Below the pieces are notes generated by a model that worked only from the letters and a program-made list of their open reading frames with translations, was not told the DNA's origin and searched no databases. From contig CM032228.1 in NCBI GenBank assembly GCA_019009955.1, positions 131,075,001 to 131,139,000 of the forward strand: a stretch of 64,000 nucleotides of DNA, given 5' to 3'. Each line of letters opens with the position of its first letter. Position 1 is the first letter of the stretch. The DNA comes from Riptortus pedestris (lineage: Eukaryota > Arthropoda > Insecta > Hemiptera > Alydidae). Positions 34,780 to 48,179 of the stretch are shown one piece after another. A program made the position numbers and the translations under genes.

Positions 34780-35440
34780 CTCGGTTACTTGAAGTAAAAA
34801 TTAGACGATTCTTAGTGAGGGGTGTATTCAAGGCTGATCATTCAAAAATGCAAATAGCCCGTTTAATAGTTGAAAATGAGAAAAATTATATTAAACAACA
34901 ATTGTAGGAAATTCAATGTTTAGGAACATTAGTTCTAAAATATTTTTTACATGACTCATAATAACAGAGATCTTTTCAATGAAAATATTTATTCTATTAT
35001 TATATTTATTTAGGATAACATATGAGAAGTTCCATGAAAATAATATTTGGTATTAAAGCTTAAAATAAAGAGGTTCATGATATAACAGCTTATTGTTAAT
35101 ATGAATAAATGAATAGGAGTATGATATGATTAGGCTTACTGAAGGCTGAAAACTAAAAAAAAATGCAAATATCCCAGTTAATATTGAAGTTAGAGAAGAA
35201 ATGTATATAACAACATTTATTGAACATTACATTTTCAATGAGATTGGTCCATTATTGCGACCGCTAGGTGAGTAACAGAAATGTATATGTGTCTGTCTGT
35301 GTGTATTTTTTGTATAATTTTGAATAGTCCTCATTTTCGTCATCTCGTCGGTAGGATCGATTGAAATTTGAGGAGCTTTTTCGAAATAAGCGTCATGAAG
35401 ACAACCTCAAGAGCTGATTTCCCCTAAGGGAAGTCTCCTA
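34780..35440 (-). repeat. Family A copy (reverse, partly duplicated)
   Basis: Segments in family A reverse order occur twice: CATAATAACAGAGATCTTTT at about 34957, and later AACAGCTTATTGTTAATATG, TTACTGAAGGCTGAAAAC, ATTGCGACCGCTAGGTGAGT, CATTTTCGTCATCTCG, GGTAGGATCGATTGAAATTT and the palindromic end GAGCTGATTTCCCCTAAGGG (35409-35428). The microsatellite is shrunk to a few TGTC/TGTG units. Confidence 0.75.
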
Positions 35441-37444
35441 AAAGGACCTTTTGCCTAAAAAAAACCATTTCAATCGATTTCATTTGACATTTTATAAAAT
35501 TTACTTAAATGCGAATAAATGAAATGGAAAACTGAAAATATCACCATAAAATATAACTACATATACCAATAATTTAATATTGGATGTTGTTAAAAAGAAC
35601 ATAGCCTGCTACATATCCACTTGTAGATAAGTACGAGTTATTTGTTTTCTAAATAACTTAATGAAAATTCCTGGTCCTTTCTGCAACCTGTTGACACGGC
35701 TGTTCCATGAACGTTTTTTTTTTATTTTTTTTTTTTTTCATTTAATCTTGAGTATCAAATTCGGTAGATGATCAGAAAGATGTATCATTATTTTACAATA
35801 AAGGCTTTGAATTTTCCATTATACTCATACGGAATTTCAAAGAAAAAATTACAATACTTCATTAATTCATTGTCACTACTTTTTAGAAACTGAATTTTCG
35901 TTTGAACATAATCCAAGTGGGACGTGAGCCATGTGAGACAAACTCTCATGTGTTGTGTTATGAAACAAAGCAACAGATCTACCCATAGAGAATTATGGTT
36001 TCAACGTGACTTTGGCACCTGTCAGCAGCGTGGGCTGTGAAAGAGGTATTCACTCTAACTACACTCTATAACAGGGACGTAGTCAAAGGTTTGATATATA
36101 CTCTCTGGATTAGCTCTTACGTCACCATGACTTATGCCAATGGTTTTCATGACCTCGGTCATATTATTATATTTATTACTAGATGTGCTACCCGTTTTGG
36201 CGGATTATAATAAAAATGATTTCTCTTAGAAATATGCTGATTTATTTCAAGCGCAAAACAATCATTGAATACATTTTCACTACGTTGTATAAATGTCCTT
36301 TCAGCACAGCCATTTTACAAAATATTCACAACATAACGTTTATCTACAAATATAAATTTATTTAATCAAGCACTATTTAATTCCTTCATTTTCTCCATTT
36401 ACCGAAAACGAAAATGTATAATCATGTTTTACAACTGATATATGAATTGGCGATATGACAATTTTTGACCGGGAGAACCGTTACTCAATTATGATAAGAA
36501 GCTTCAAAAGTCCATCGAGGTAGTAAAAAATAAGAGTATATCTACAAATAAAAATACAAACAAGCATCGTCCATAATTATAGCTAATATGTTATGGAAAA
36601 TTAGTTTTCCTATGACTAGCAGAACTCATTTTTATTAACACTTTCTGCGCTGACGGATCTCAGTTGAGGTTGGCCGAGCGTTACTCAATGCCGGAAGGCG
36701 AGAAGAGAAGATAACAAATTGAATGCATGAAAAAATATCGCTTGTTTTGTTGCAACCTTATTTATTTTTACATATACCATAAACTTTCAATCCTAAATAA
36801 TAAGTGACATTCAGTTTTTGACCATTAGTTTATGATCCCTGAAAAAATCGCCAATCAAATAAAATATTGGAGCGTTATAAATTATTTGTTATTTATTAGA
36901 TATCATAATAATAATGTGAATAACTTCGTGGTATTTCCAATAAGAGAGCTCTAATAAAGTTTAGGTTGTTTTCGTAGGAAGAAAACAAGATGGATGTGAG
37001 AGGAGGCAAGACCTTTAATAAAATTGAGTGGCGGCCTCACTTTAATTACGTCAACTCTCTTGCACTATTATTCACGGATCTCAAGCAAATATAAATGGAG
37101 GCCCGCAAAGTCATTTTTTATTTGTTACTTTAACGAAGTAGATTCTCCAGAGGCTTTAACATAGTTTCATTAACTCAACTCAGAGTGCTCATGGAGGCGT
37201 AGACCTCAAGAGGTCATCAAAGCATGTATGTATGAAGTGCACAGATCCTTTGGAGACTCCATACAACATTCAATTTAATTCAACTTAAATATAAAAGGAA
37301 AGTAGCTTCTCTTGTTAGGTTCTAAATTCAGAAATACGAAAGGAGATTGTTACTATAAATCCGTTCTATGAGACTAGATATGAAAAACGACACTTTAGTT
37401 TATAATGTACTCGTTTTGTTTTATTATGTACTTAAAGAAATTAC
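35441..37444. other. Unassigned sequence
   Basis: No gene or repeat family recognised on either strand. Confidence 0.4.
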
Positions 37445-37680
37445 TTGATATTTTATTATTATTATTTCTTAACGTCCACTTTTTGCAACTAAGGCTAATT
37501 GGGACGAGTTATCTACAGGTTACCACCCTATTCTAGTCAGGGTAGGGCTTAGGATGTTATTTAATGAATTTCGTCACTAAATAATTTCCTTTTCCCAGAC
37601 GAGAATCGAGCTCATCAATCTAGGTTAACCATGTGAGGTTAAGGTCAACGCTTTAAATCTCATTGCTAAACCTGAGTTGA
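37445..37680 (-). mobile_element. tRNA-derived SINE, second near full-length copy
   Basis: CTTAACGTCCACTTTTTGCA, ACTAAGGCTAATTGGGACGA, GTTATCTACAGGTTACCACC, TTTCGTCACTAAATAATTTC, GAGAATCGAGCTCATCAATC, TAGGTTAACCATGTGAGGTT and AAGGTCAACGCTTTAAATCT match the 20104-20336 copy along its whole length in reverse. The B box on the minus strand reads GCTCGATTCT, so its promoter is mutated. Confidence 0.85.
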
Positions 37681-39875
37681 TTCTTTTAGACCACCTATGT
37701 TTCGCGTATTGAAATAAATAAAACAATTTTTGCTTTCAATTTCTGATAAAGGTTTTGCGTCCAGGAAGGTCTTGATGAAACTTGGGATTCAGGAAAAAAA
37801 CAGAATAAATGGCTTTCCAAAACAATATAAAGAATTGTTAAAATTAATTAAAGTTAGATACTTCTTCTTGCTTCTGTATATTAAAAAATGGAAAAAATAA
37901 TGCGTTGAGTGCGGAGTGAGTCAAATATAGAAATTAAATCTGTTAAATCGGTCGAGATTATAACGGAATCGGTTTAAACTGAAGACAGTAAGTCTGTGCA
38001 ATGAATAGGAGCAGAATTCAGTGGTTGAGGCATACTGAAAGAACGGAACCTATTCTAAATGTGTATAACATATAACATATGTGGATGTTTTATGGTACAT
38101 CAGGAGAAAGTAGGAAAATAGGTATTTGGCAAGGCAACAGTGACTTAAGTACAGAGCAGGATTTGCGGAGCCTGGTAATTGGAGACAGGAGCCATGATGA
38201 TTAGTAAAGAATGTCAGGGGGCAGAAGTCCATTTCGTTAGTGTATGGAGCAGCGTGTAAGTTTGATTGTGGTCTGCATCCTAAGAAAATAAATATTTATG
38301 TTTTTCCCTCATCAAAGATAATTGACACGTTTTATATTAGTCAACAATACTCTATAAATAGTGTACCTAATTATTTTGTTTCTTCCCCCGCCCTCCTCAA
38401 AAACATAAATTAAAAGGATGTGCCATACTCCATAAAATAATTATAGGAATTCTTAAGTCTAGTTGCCTCGAACGAATTCAGTGTAAAAGAGAAAAAAAAA
38501 ACTTCAGTGATGATGATAATGGAAGTAATTATTAGATTCAATCTCAGAAAGTATAAGCCCCCCAGAAGACAATTACGAACTTGAAACATTTTCTTCCTAA
38601 AACGGCGAAAGTTGTTCCTATTAGCAGCACTGAAAATTATAAAATATTTACCTACTTAATGGTCTTTGTTCCATTCTAATAATAGGTTCCATTAAAGTGT
38701 TTTAGAGCTTTTAAATAAAGGGAGACATGGGCAGGACTGCTGCCATCCGTAAAAGCATTCGGCCATCGCTGTATCTGGTGATTAGGCTGAGAGGACCTTA
38801 TTAGAGGAGACCTTTCTCTAATTTCCGCCTGGTAATCACTTCCTATCGAATCACTGCCCTGACTCGCCTAACTGAATCGGAAGCCGATACGGGGCCATTA
38901 TTAATCCGATTCTTTTCTTTCTTTGGTCTATTTTTGTGGCCATAGCGTCCCTTTCTGTCGACAAAAAATAGTAAAACAATGTCATCTCTGAGTATGTGTA
39001 TAGCAAAATAATTCTGAACGTTGTAGGATCCAGAATTCCAGTATAGGAAATACATAGTATTCCTGTATAATCTTTTTTAGTCATGAACAGCAAGTTTTTT
39101 TGGTTTTGCAATGAAGTTTAAATTAAATTTATAACTACGATTTATTTAAAAGAAAATTAATTAAAATAAGTTTATTTGTGGAAAATGAAGATTTTTCCAA
39201 AGATAAACGTCCGGTGACATTGGGGTGGTGGTTTAAAGGGCAGAGAATTTTAATCTGGTTTAATTTATCACTTCATATTACATAAATTATTATTATAAAT
39301 TATTAGGAAATGTTCCTCTAACTAATATTCGATTTAATTCAATTTTAAATCATAAATATTTATTAAATAATTGGTTTAACAATTTAAAAAAAATAACATT
39401 ACTATATTTTCATTATAAAATTCATCATATTACTGTAAGCAGTTATCTACCTAAAGGAATCAAAACAATTAATAAAAATACAGCAACACATCATTAGCGC
39501 AAACGAACAAAGTGTAAAATCGCTCTATTAGAACATCCTATAGTAGGGTAGAAGATAATAAAGTATATATGTAACGAAAAAGTATCCTTGAATGAATCCA
39601 AAAAGATTGTATTAAAACAATTGGCGATTTTAAGGAGGGCACACTGTATATGTGCCTATTGTTTTATGGGTTAGCAGTTATTGTCTTAGTCACCATATTT
39701 GAAATTATCTGTATGTATAAATAAGAGGTAAAATGGTTATGTCTATTTGTATCAAACGTAGAGATATGGTTGATTATCCTGTTTTCCTTTAGTGTATGCA
39801 GCAGCATCCATGTGAAGAGGCAAGTCATTGTCTCGCTTCTATATTTTTCCTCATTACACGAATTACATATATCGT
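37681..39875. other. Unassigned sequence
   Basis: Overlapping minus frames at 38843-39111 have no recognisable domain. The section 38730-38960 is slightly less AT-rich. No gene called. Confidence 0.4.
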
Positions 39876-40272
39876 TCCCTGTAGCTCCTCCTCTTTGACT
39901 TCACTTGTCGTTTTTAGATTTTAATTTGACAATTTGGTATTTTGACTATTCACTTTTTGTTCAAATTATCCGTAAATATTCAGTTTTATTATTTAATTAC
40001 ATACTCTGAGTATTTATTTAAATTTTACACATGTATATTAACATTCACCATTAATCTGTTAAGATATCTATTCATATATTACCTGTAAATATTCACTTGG
40101 TCACAAATTTGTATTTTTTCTTTAAGTTAGATGTTCTAAATCGAATACTTGTCTTTCAATGTGTATATGCGTGTATATTTTTAATTTTTAATTTAATAAC
40201 AGTAAGTATGGCGTTTTAGCGGTTGATGTTTGCCAGCAGGTGATGGAGCATATGCTGTGAAAGCGCTCTGTC
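39876..40272 (+). repeat. Penelope-type tail with degenerate hammerhead motif
   Basis: GATGGAGCATATGCTGTGAA (40242-40261), AGCGCT (40262-40267), C, TGTC (40269-40272) reproduce stem II, GAA, palindromic stem III, C17 and stem I of the motif at 22631-22670. The CUGANGA core is corrupted to CAGGTGA, so catalysis is not expected. The preceding AT-rich sequence from about 39880 resembles the untranslated tail of the Penelope-like element at 60-61 kb only in composition, so the left boundary is a guess. Confidence 0.5.
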
Positions 40273-41544
40273 GTATTTAATTAACAATTGTGTAGGAAGG
40301 AGGTCTTTGTTTGCTTACTTGAGATACCATATTCTATTACCATCCAGCCCCTCAAAAATGGATCTATATATAACTTTCTTTTACTAAAATATTTTCATTT
40401 AATTTTGGTGAGATCTCACAGTGATCACAATTACTCATGACCAAAATATTTATCTATTGCTAAAGGAAAACAAGATGAAGCTTACATGAAAAGATATCTC
40501 CATAATTGAAACGCGTTCAATTACATTTGTTGGGAGGGGGGAGACAATAGACATGATTATACATTAGGAAATTTAAATATGCCTCTTATTCTGCATTTAT
40601 TTATACGAGAATTCCTAAAAAAAAATGTCTAAGCAGTCAATGGAAGAAGAAAATGTGTGTTATCACGTGTACCTAGAAATTACGAATTTTAATTTCTTTA
40701 TTACTAACGAAACTTCATACTAAATCTTGATCAGGTGATTCACTGGCTAAATTAATTTTCCGTCCTTGTGAGGTAAATACCCACTGTGAGAGATTTTATC
40801 AGGCCTAAAATACATCGACTCCCTCTTAACGACCTGCCTTCCGGAGCCCATCACTGCTAGTTGTATAGTACACTTCCTAATTTATACACAAACTCCTGCA
40901 TTAATTCGGCCCATAATTACTCTCTATCATTTTGATCTATGGCTACTCTAATCGTTATAAATGCTACTACATATTACGCTGTTCGGACATGAGCTAAATG
41001 CATTAAATAGCTTACTAAGTGAAATGAGAGTGATTTGTAGGCTAGTATTTGCTGCGATCTGCGGTAGGCTTGAAAATGATTTCCTAGCAATTGGATTGTA
41101 TCTGGATATTGCTTATTGCTAATGATATACATCATATATCTGAAGACTGCTGCTGAGAGTTTCTTTAGATTCTCCAGTAAACTGCTGGTTTCGAAAAGTG
41201 AATTTCGTTTAATAAATATTTAGATTCAGATTGATCTAAATATATCAATAATAGAATTATATTGCACAAATAAAGTATATTAAGAGATACTCATATTCAA
41301 ACTCTATGAAGGTTAGTTTATTCAAACCCCCTTAACTCAGAGTAATTTTTCAAAAAAATAAAATAGTCGGCTATCATAGATAAAGACTGTCTTGATTAAT
41401 CAATCAGCCACATTGGATGTTTTAAAATACTTACTTTTTATTACTTCAAATATACTATCCACAGTATAAGTTACAATGACATTGTACTGAAGATAAGAAA
41501 ACCAGATACAAAAATATCATGGATCCAAACCAAATAAATACAGG
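40273..41544. other. Unassigned sequence
   Basis: No gene or repeat family recognised. Confidence 0.4.
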
Positions 41545-41710
41545 TTAAATGGTTATTATTTAAAAATTAACATCCACTGGTTTTCCCTAGCGTCCTTTTT
41601 TTGCTAGATTTTGTTGAGTGATTTTAAGACTAAACAAATTCCCATTGCTCATGTAGGAACAAACCCACAACCCAATGTTTTTGGAGTATAATAAGACTAA
41701 CGCCTTAAAA
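41545..41710 (-). repeat. Diverged SINE copy
   Basis: AAATTAACATCCACTGGTTT, TTGTTGAGTGATTTTAAGAC, TAAACAAATTCCCATTGCTC, ATGTAGGAACAAACCCACAA and AATAAGACTAACGCCTTA follow the SINE from tail to head in reverse, heavily mutated. The middle (GGGACGGGTTATC..GGTTACC) is deleted. Confidence 0.55.
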
Positions 41711-41779
41711 TAAATGGTGAGTCCGATGTCTAAATTTTTTGATTCAAAGCTTATATTTCAGGTAGAGTAATAATTTTCT

Positions 41780-42478
41780 TTTATTATTATTTTTTTTTAT
41801 AATTATCCTTTATTGAATAACAAGAAATTTACAAAATAATTCATAGTGTTTCTTCTGACCACAGCAATTTTACAAAAACAAATATAAAATAAAATTTTCT
41901 ATTTAAGTAGAAGTTGCTTGTAAATGCAATTGACTAATAGTAGGCAGTCATATTGCAACTTAGTTAATATCAGTTATTTTAAAAAATTACAAATTTAAGT
42001 GATCTTATGAGCTAATAATACTAACAATTGCAGACTTTCTCATGTTTATTTAAATATGATTAGAGGTAAAATAGGGATTAAGATAAAGGTGTTACATGTC
42101 TTTTTACCCTAGCCTGCTGGGCATTTATTCAATCAGTTTTTTATGATAGAGTAAAATGTGCTTAGTTCGTTTGTGCACGTACCTAGCACTGCTTTATTTG
42201 TTATAATTAACTATTTCATTGATGAGTGGGTTATTTTTGTCTTTACAAAATTTGAAAAACTTAGTGGTTAGCTTAAGGATATATGTCTTTATCATTGGTA
42301 AGTTTGAAATATGATGCAATTTTCTTATTCTTGTATGATAGGAAAGATTATACACAATTCTTAGACATTTGCTTTGATATATTTGTAGCTTTCTTAAATC
42401 AGTGTTTGACATATAGCTCCATATGGGGCAAGCATATATTAATACTGATCTGATCCAATAGAGTGATCATTACGCTAA
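41780..42478 (-). pseudogene. Non-LTR retrotransposon: reverse transcriptase C-terminal fragment plus 3' tail
   Basis: On the minus strand the open frame from about 42477 to 42194 reads SLYWIRSVLIYACPIWSYMS, then NTDLRKLQIYQSKCLRIVYN, then LHHISNLPMIK. The pattern I-x-S-V-L-x-Y-A-C-P-I-W, followed by L-x-x-L-Q-x-x-Q-x-K-C-L-R-I, followed by the LH-x-x-x-N-L-P motif, is the conserved region C-terminal to the reverse transcriptase palm in Jockey/CR1-type elements. The catalytic YADD box lies upstream in such proteins and is missing. A 3' untranslated stretch follows and ends near 41785 in CAATAAAGGATAATTATAAA and an A-rich tail. This is a 5'-truncated, inactive copy. Its length of about 700 bp is a small part of a normal 4-5 kb element. 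Confidence 0.82.
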
Positions 42479-42881
42479 TATCAATGAACTTGAAGTATTA
42501 ATAATTTATCTGTCTGCATTCATTGCTTTTTGATTTATATTTTACAGATATGGGCGTTTATTTTTTTTTACAGTATTTATTGGTTCAGTTTTGATTTAAT
42601 TGACTTTATAATTTCTAAACATCAGAAAGAAGGTTGGGCACATATTTCACTATATTTTGAACAAAAATAGGTGCATGTTTGATCCCCGCCAAAATAAAAA
42701 TTTTATTCACTATTTCCCTATTTTCGAGTAGCCGAAATGTAGTGTGAGTAGATAGATGGATTGGTGGACATTGGTTCTCCCTGATCCCTCCTATAGGCAA
42801 GCTCCCCTCTGGTGATGTGGCTGAATAACATAAACTTTATTATTAGTTACATTTAAAAAATATTTAATAGCTTTTTTATTT
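42479..42881. other. Unassigned sequence between two LINE fragments
   Basis: A 61-codon minus frame (42615-42800) has no recognisable domain. Nothing else seen. Confidence 0.4.
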
Positions 42882-43094
42882 CACATTAAGGAGTGGTCAT
42901 CGAGCCATAGGAGTACTAGACGGGAGGAAGTTGCTCTTGCCAGACTCAAGATCGGCCACACATACCTGACACATAGACACTTAATGACAAGGACTGATAA
43001 CCCTATATGCAAATACTGCAACGAACAACTAACGATAAAACACATATTGACAGACTGCATCCAACGAAAAACCTTCACATACCCCACGATATGA
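42882..43094 (+). pseudogene. Non-LTR retrotransposon ORF2 C-terminal end (CCHC-like zinc-binding tail)
   Basis: A 70-codon plus frame ending at TGA 43092-43094 reads EWSSSHRSTRREEVALARLK, then IGHTYLTHRHLM, then CKYCNEQLTIKHILTDC. The sequence R-L-x-I-G-H-T-x-L-T-H, followed by C-x-x-C-(8)-H-(4)-C, is the conserved C-terminal zinc-binding segment of Jockey- and I-clade non-LTR retrotransposons, downstream of reverse transcriptase and RNase H. The upstream reverse transcriptase is absent and there is no start codon in this frame, so it is a truncated relic. It points opposite to the LINE fragment at 41780-42478 and is not part of the same copy. Family B begins 68 bases after its stop. Confidence 0.85.
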
Positions 43095-43161
43095 CAAAGC
43101 TATTAACTGACAGCAGCCAAAATATTTCACAAATAGTAACATATAAACATTTATAAAAACA

Positions 43162-44510
43162 CTAGCTCAGATACCCGGCTTCGCTCGGGAATTCATTTGA
43201 GGCTGAATGTTGGTGGTATTTTTTTGTCAAGGCTTTACTTTGGATAATTTTTTGACTTTTACCCGTCCCAGTGTTTAGGGTTAATACCCGTCGTTGCTGT
43301 GGAATAAAATAAAATTAATTTTATATGTAAGACTTCACTGTCCTTCATATTTTCGTATTTCCCGTCTCTTGTGCCTTATGCATATATTTGAATTACTAAG
43401 GGCAAAATATTAACATATATTTGAATTAATGTATCCAATTGATGAACGTGGTAGTTCATATTGGAAAGAATTGTTGAGCATATCAATATTTCTACGCAAA
43501 TTACTTGTTTCATACATTGTTCCCGAAAAAATGTATAAAACAAAAGTTACTCTAAATAACAAAGTAAACAACTTTTGTTAAGTGCACGTTTATCGAAAAC
43601 ACAAATAGACAATGCAATATCGCGAATTTTCTTTTTAGGTTCCCTTATATCCCCCGCTCCCGTTCGTACATAAAAAATTTAATATAGCTTATAATCATGG
43701 GAGAATTAATGCTAATTGACATATCGAGTTTCGTTAAGTTCGGTTTAATCGATGTGCCCAATAATAATTGTTTGCTCCCGAAAAAGTTTTAGTGTATATC
43801 TCGTTTATACTTCGGTATACTACGAAAGTGTATATAACAAAAGTTACTCTAAATTACAAAATAAACAACTTTTGTTATGTGCATATTTGCAGAAAAACCA
43901 GTAGAAAAAGAAATACCACTATTTTTAATTTCAGGTCTCCCTTAGAACCCCCACTCCTGCCCGTCCCTAGAAATGTTGGTAGGGCTTATGATAATTAAGA
44001 CGTCAGAGCTAATACACATACCGAGTTTTATTTAGTTCGGTCGAGTTTTTTGTGCCAAATAAAATTGTTGACTCCCGCAATAGTTTTTAGTGTATATCTC
44101 GTTTATACTTCGGTATACGACGAAAGTGTATATAACAAAAGTTACTTTAAATAACAAAATAAACAACTTTTGTTATCTTCATAATTGCCGAAAATGCATT
44201 AGGAAACGAAATATTGCTATTTTTAATTTCAGCTCTCCCTTATAACCCCCACTCCTGTTTGCCTCAGAGAATATTAACATAGCCTAAAGTCTAAGTTGGG
44301 TTAGTAGTAATATACATACCAAGTTTCATAAAATTCGGTTCAGCCGTTTATGCGTGAAAAGGTAACAAACAAACAAACAAATAAACAAACAAATAAACAA
44401 ACAGACACCAAAGAAACAAAATGCAGTTATGGTGTCTATGACATGTGAAACGAAAAGTTATCGTGAAATTACGCGAAAAAAATCAATGTACAGACAGAGG
44501 TTACAATTTT
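43162..44510 (-). mobile_element. Family B Helitron-like non-autonomous element
   Basis: On the plus strand it begins CTAGCTCAGATACCCGGCTT with hairpin CCCGGCTTCGCTCGGG; the true 3' end is therefore at 43162 on the minus strand. It ends at GTACAGACAGAGGTTACAAT at about 44487-44506, then TTTATATATA. Inside are three copies of the roughly 298 bp unit: TATATAACAAAAGTTACTC recurs near 43530, 43830 and 44130. The penultimate portion carries (AAACAAAC)n. No coding capacity. On the hairpin side there is no TA tract (flank AAAACA), unlike the other copies. Confidence 0.7.
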
Positions 44511-46049
44511 ATATATATATAGATATAGTGCAAATTAGAATAGGTCTACAGCATACTTGATAAGATTTAAAATAGGATAGCTTTTATTATAGTCATTTAG
44601 ACAAAGCACGGATATGAGAAACAATGAGATATTTAAGAAATATTTTCCATAATATAAAAATAAAATACAACAAAGGTGTACATCAAGGAATAAATATATT
44701 ATTCTAACTACCCCTTAACAACTAGAGATCTTGCCAATCAACATTGAAGTGGGGCACAAACCAAATAAAATACAAAATTCTCACACTTTGATCGGTCACA
44801 AAAGTTCTTGATATATCTTCAGAAGAAGCAAAATGAAGTCGGTAGGGATAGTAAATGTATTCATTAAAAAGGAGGAATACATGTGGAAGAGGGAAATTTA
44901 GCCTTCTTATGGCTTCTATCAGCATTCGGATAGACAGTTGTCCCAAAGGAGGGCGAGAACTGGCAAAACTCAGTTTGGAGCGGCAAATCAGTTTCCGACT
45001 TGCTCCTGAGGAAATATAAAAGAGCGAAATGGTGGAGATTAGATCAGCTCCAAGGGGAACCACACTCATTTTAGCTTTCTTCGCTCTTTTGAATTTCAAC
45101 GGTAATATTGTCACAGCCCCTCATGCATTCCTTCCTAAGAGGTGGTTTTTATATAATGTTAGCAAGATAAACTGGGGTTTTTACATGCCGATTCTTCTAT
45201 CGTTCAACATTCGTTTGAATTCGGTATTATTACATACTCATAAAAATAGAGCAGAACCAGACTAAGAATATTCTATTTCTAAAGCTTTTTTTATGAAGCA
45301 ATAAATCTAGAATTTTTAACATCACTTTTCCAAAAATGTGCTTGACTGATAAACGGCACTGTTAGGGCGTGCGGTTAGCCTTTGTGTTAATAATAAGAAA
45401 GCATTAGATTGAAATAAAATTAATGAAATATATAATCTCCCCTTTATTATACCGAAGTATTTACTGTTTTCTGGGAAAGATGAGGGTGAAATAATACAAG
45501 CCACTATTTGAGTTCTCCAAAGAATCAAAATATATTGAATAAGTTACAGCATATACACAAATTTTATATTAATGAACCTTCTGATAGGTTAGAACAAAAT
45601 GATAATAATTTGAAACAATTGAAACCTGAAAAAGAACACTAATCTAGGAACTAGCCTTAAACCTGATGAAATAAACATTAACACTTATTAATAAATCTGT
45701 TATAAAAAAAAAAGAAACTTTAGCTTTATTAAAGAGGGCTGTAAAACATAGAAAGAAAAATAATAGTTGCCCTTTATTAAGTTTGTAAACTTTAGCGGCA
45801 AGCCAATACTTTATATACACTAGATAATGAATGAAATTAATCAGTTAAATGCACTAGTAATAGCGGGAAACCTTTGATTATCAAAATGAAGAAAATAAAG
45901 TCACTTTTCAAAATGCTGCGCACTACCCCTCGTAACACACAACAATGCCAGTAATGAGAAATGTCCTTTATCATGAGTACTCATTCGATTGTCAACGTCG
46001 ATAATGCTAGCATTATAGAAAAAAAAGAGGTACCTTTGATGAAAATATA
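44511..46049. other. Unassigned, repeat-poor sequence
   Basis: The longest open frame in the window with no repeat match is on the minus strand, 44722-45114 (130 codons). It overlaps a 78-codon plus frame (45029-45265). It has basic and hydrophobic stretches but no domain I know, no obvious signal peptide, and sits in AT-rich sequence. I do not call it a gene. A partial exon cannot be excluded. Confidence 0.35.
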
Positions 46050-46390
46050 CTTTTCATGAGGCGGACTTTCCTTCCAATGTTATCTGTGTTCCACATCTGA
46101 TTCCTTCCTTTAACTGGTGCAGAATGATAGCGGGGCCTCTATCTTCGATGCGGAGAGATCCTTTCTGTGTAAAATCGCTGTGAGAGCCGAAAAACATTCA
46201 CTTTTGCGGAGCAGAAAACAACCATGTGCGGACACAGAACCAATATGGCTGCCCAGCCTGTATACCAGCGCTGCAGTTTCCGATCTTGGCCAACGCCTAC
46301 GGCGACCTCCTGATGTACAGCCGGTTAGTGTACTACAAACATTTAAAGAGACGGCAACCGCTATAGAAGGAGTTTAAATGAGATTAGTGG
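46050..46390 (+). other. GC-richer segment with an 86-codon open frame
   Basis: From about 46100 to 46375 the sequence is clearly richer in G and C than its surroundings. It carries an open frame at 46117-46377 (starting MQNDSGASIFDAERSFLCKI). A pyrimidine-rich tract ending in GGTGCAG immediately precedes it, which could act as a splice acceptor. The protein has no domain I recognise and no second copy of the segment is present. It could be an exon of an unidentified gene, a CpG-containing regulatory element, or chance. Confidence 0.25.
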
Positions 46391-48179
46391 AAGCGACTAA
46401 TTAATGAACTAAGTAAGCGGGAATACACGACTGAACAGACACAGTAGTTCTTCACGCAGAAATTGCCCAATCTATGCCAACTTTCCGACATCTGTAATAA
46501 TAGATAACGTATTATTAATCATTCTCCTAACTTAGTAAGGTCATTATTCAAAGAAGATCTGAAAGTAATCTGGGCACGTAACATTTAGAGATGTAATAAA
46601 TCCCATAAATTGGAATGGGAGTGGTTGGGCCTATTGGTGTGAACGACTTAAATTTAGACTAAACTATCCTTGGGCTTTCAGATCAAAATACTGGATACTT
46701 TCATAAACCATATGACAATTTGCTACAAGTCCTGTTCAGTACACTTTTTGATAATATTATTAGTTATTGCACGCGTTTTTATTATACATTGAATAATATT
46801 TGCGCACTGTATGTATTCTAGTGTTACATGTAGGAAGGAAATAGTACTACATTTAAAATAATCTAAATGTAATGAAATAAATTAAATACTAGATTTTAAA
46901 TATTTTATAACTATGGCATTTAGGAAGCTGTAAATTTCATAAGCTCATCAATTTTATTTGCTATAATATATGAAAACATTTATTCAATTTAGGCTTCGAA
47001 AAATGTAAACGATTTGTAGCCATATTTTTTCCATGGAACTCTGCGACAGACAACCATATTAAAATCAAATCCAAGTGGGTTTGTCCTCATCTAGATAGAC
47101 ATAAATGTATTTGTATTAACATTATTTAGAAATTCCTTGACTGGTTACATTTCCAATGGAAATTTTAAAAAGAAAATTAAACGGACAAAAAAGGATATTG
47201 GATCTCAGTGAAAACAAATAGCATTGATAGGATATGATGTATATATCCAATCAGAAAGCAATCAAATGAAGTAGATAGTACACAACATTTCCAGTGGAAA
47301 GATCACGCTCGTCCTGGGTGTGCTGAATGAAATGGGAGGAGTAATTTTATTTTTAAAACCTCCTACTTTGTATAAAGGCTAGTTAATGAGAATTCGTTGT
47401 GAAATTAGCTTTTGACAAGCATGAAATCATTTTTATTCCTTGAAATTATATAAACTAAAAATATCCTAACTTTGAATGATTCCCAGTAATTATTTAATGT
47501 TCGTGCTGAGTTCATGTTATAATGAATATTCATTAATGGACCGAAGCATATACGGCACATTTCGGAGATTGATTGTATCCAAATGGAAGTTAGTTGTTTT
47601 TCACTGTATTAAAATTTACGCCTAATGTTATTTAAATTCTTTGTTTGAATGGGTTATTATTGTCTTATATTCTTGTAGAAGAGATATTTTATAGCAAGTA
47701 TTAAAGTTATAAGTAATGCTTCCGGATTTAGTCAATGTCTTCCCAGTAAGCTTGTAATCTCTATGCTTTGCCTAACTAATAGGGATTATGTAATTTTTGT
47801 CATGTGAAAATACTGGCACCACGAGTGAAAGAAGAGCAATTGTTCCAAAATTTTTTCATTAAAAAAGTCTAGGTGTATTTAAATCGTTTGCTTTTCCTCT
47901 AACTGGATAAGTAGGATAAAACAGAAACACAAATGATTGGGAAAATGCAGATAGGTAGGTCGCCTAACACAAAACATGTAGCTTTAGTAACAAAACGATG
48001 TAAATTAAATAAGTTAATTTTCAATAGCTAAACCTGAACAACTATATATTCAATATTAGTTGTTTTGCTATTAAAGTTACGGGCTAGAATAACGACAAAT
48101 AAGTTAGCAACGTACGAGATCAACAAAAACAAATGTTCTAGATTTGAAGAACAAACATTGCTAACATTCAAATGAAGTG
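46391..48179. other. Unassigned AT-rich sequence
   Basis: No gene or repeat family recognised. Confidence 0.4.

Noticed and set aside
44722..45114. 130-codon minus-strand open frame
   Set aside because: No domain, no upstream context, an overlapping frame on the other strand. Length is possible by chance in 64 kb. Mentioned only as unassigned sequence.
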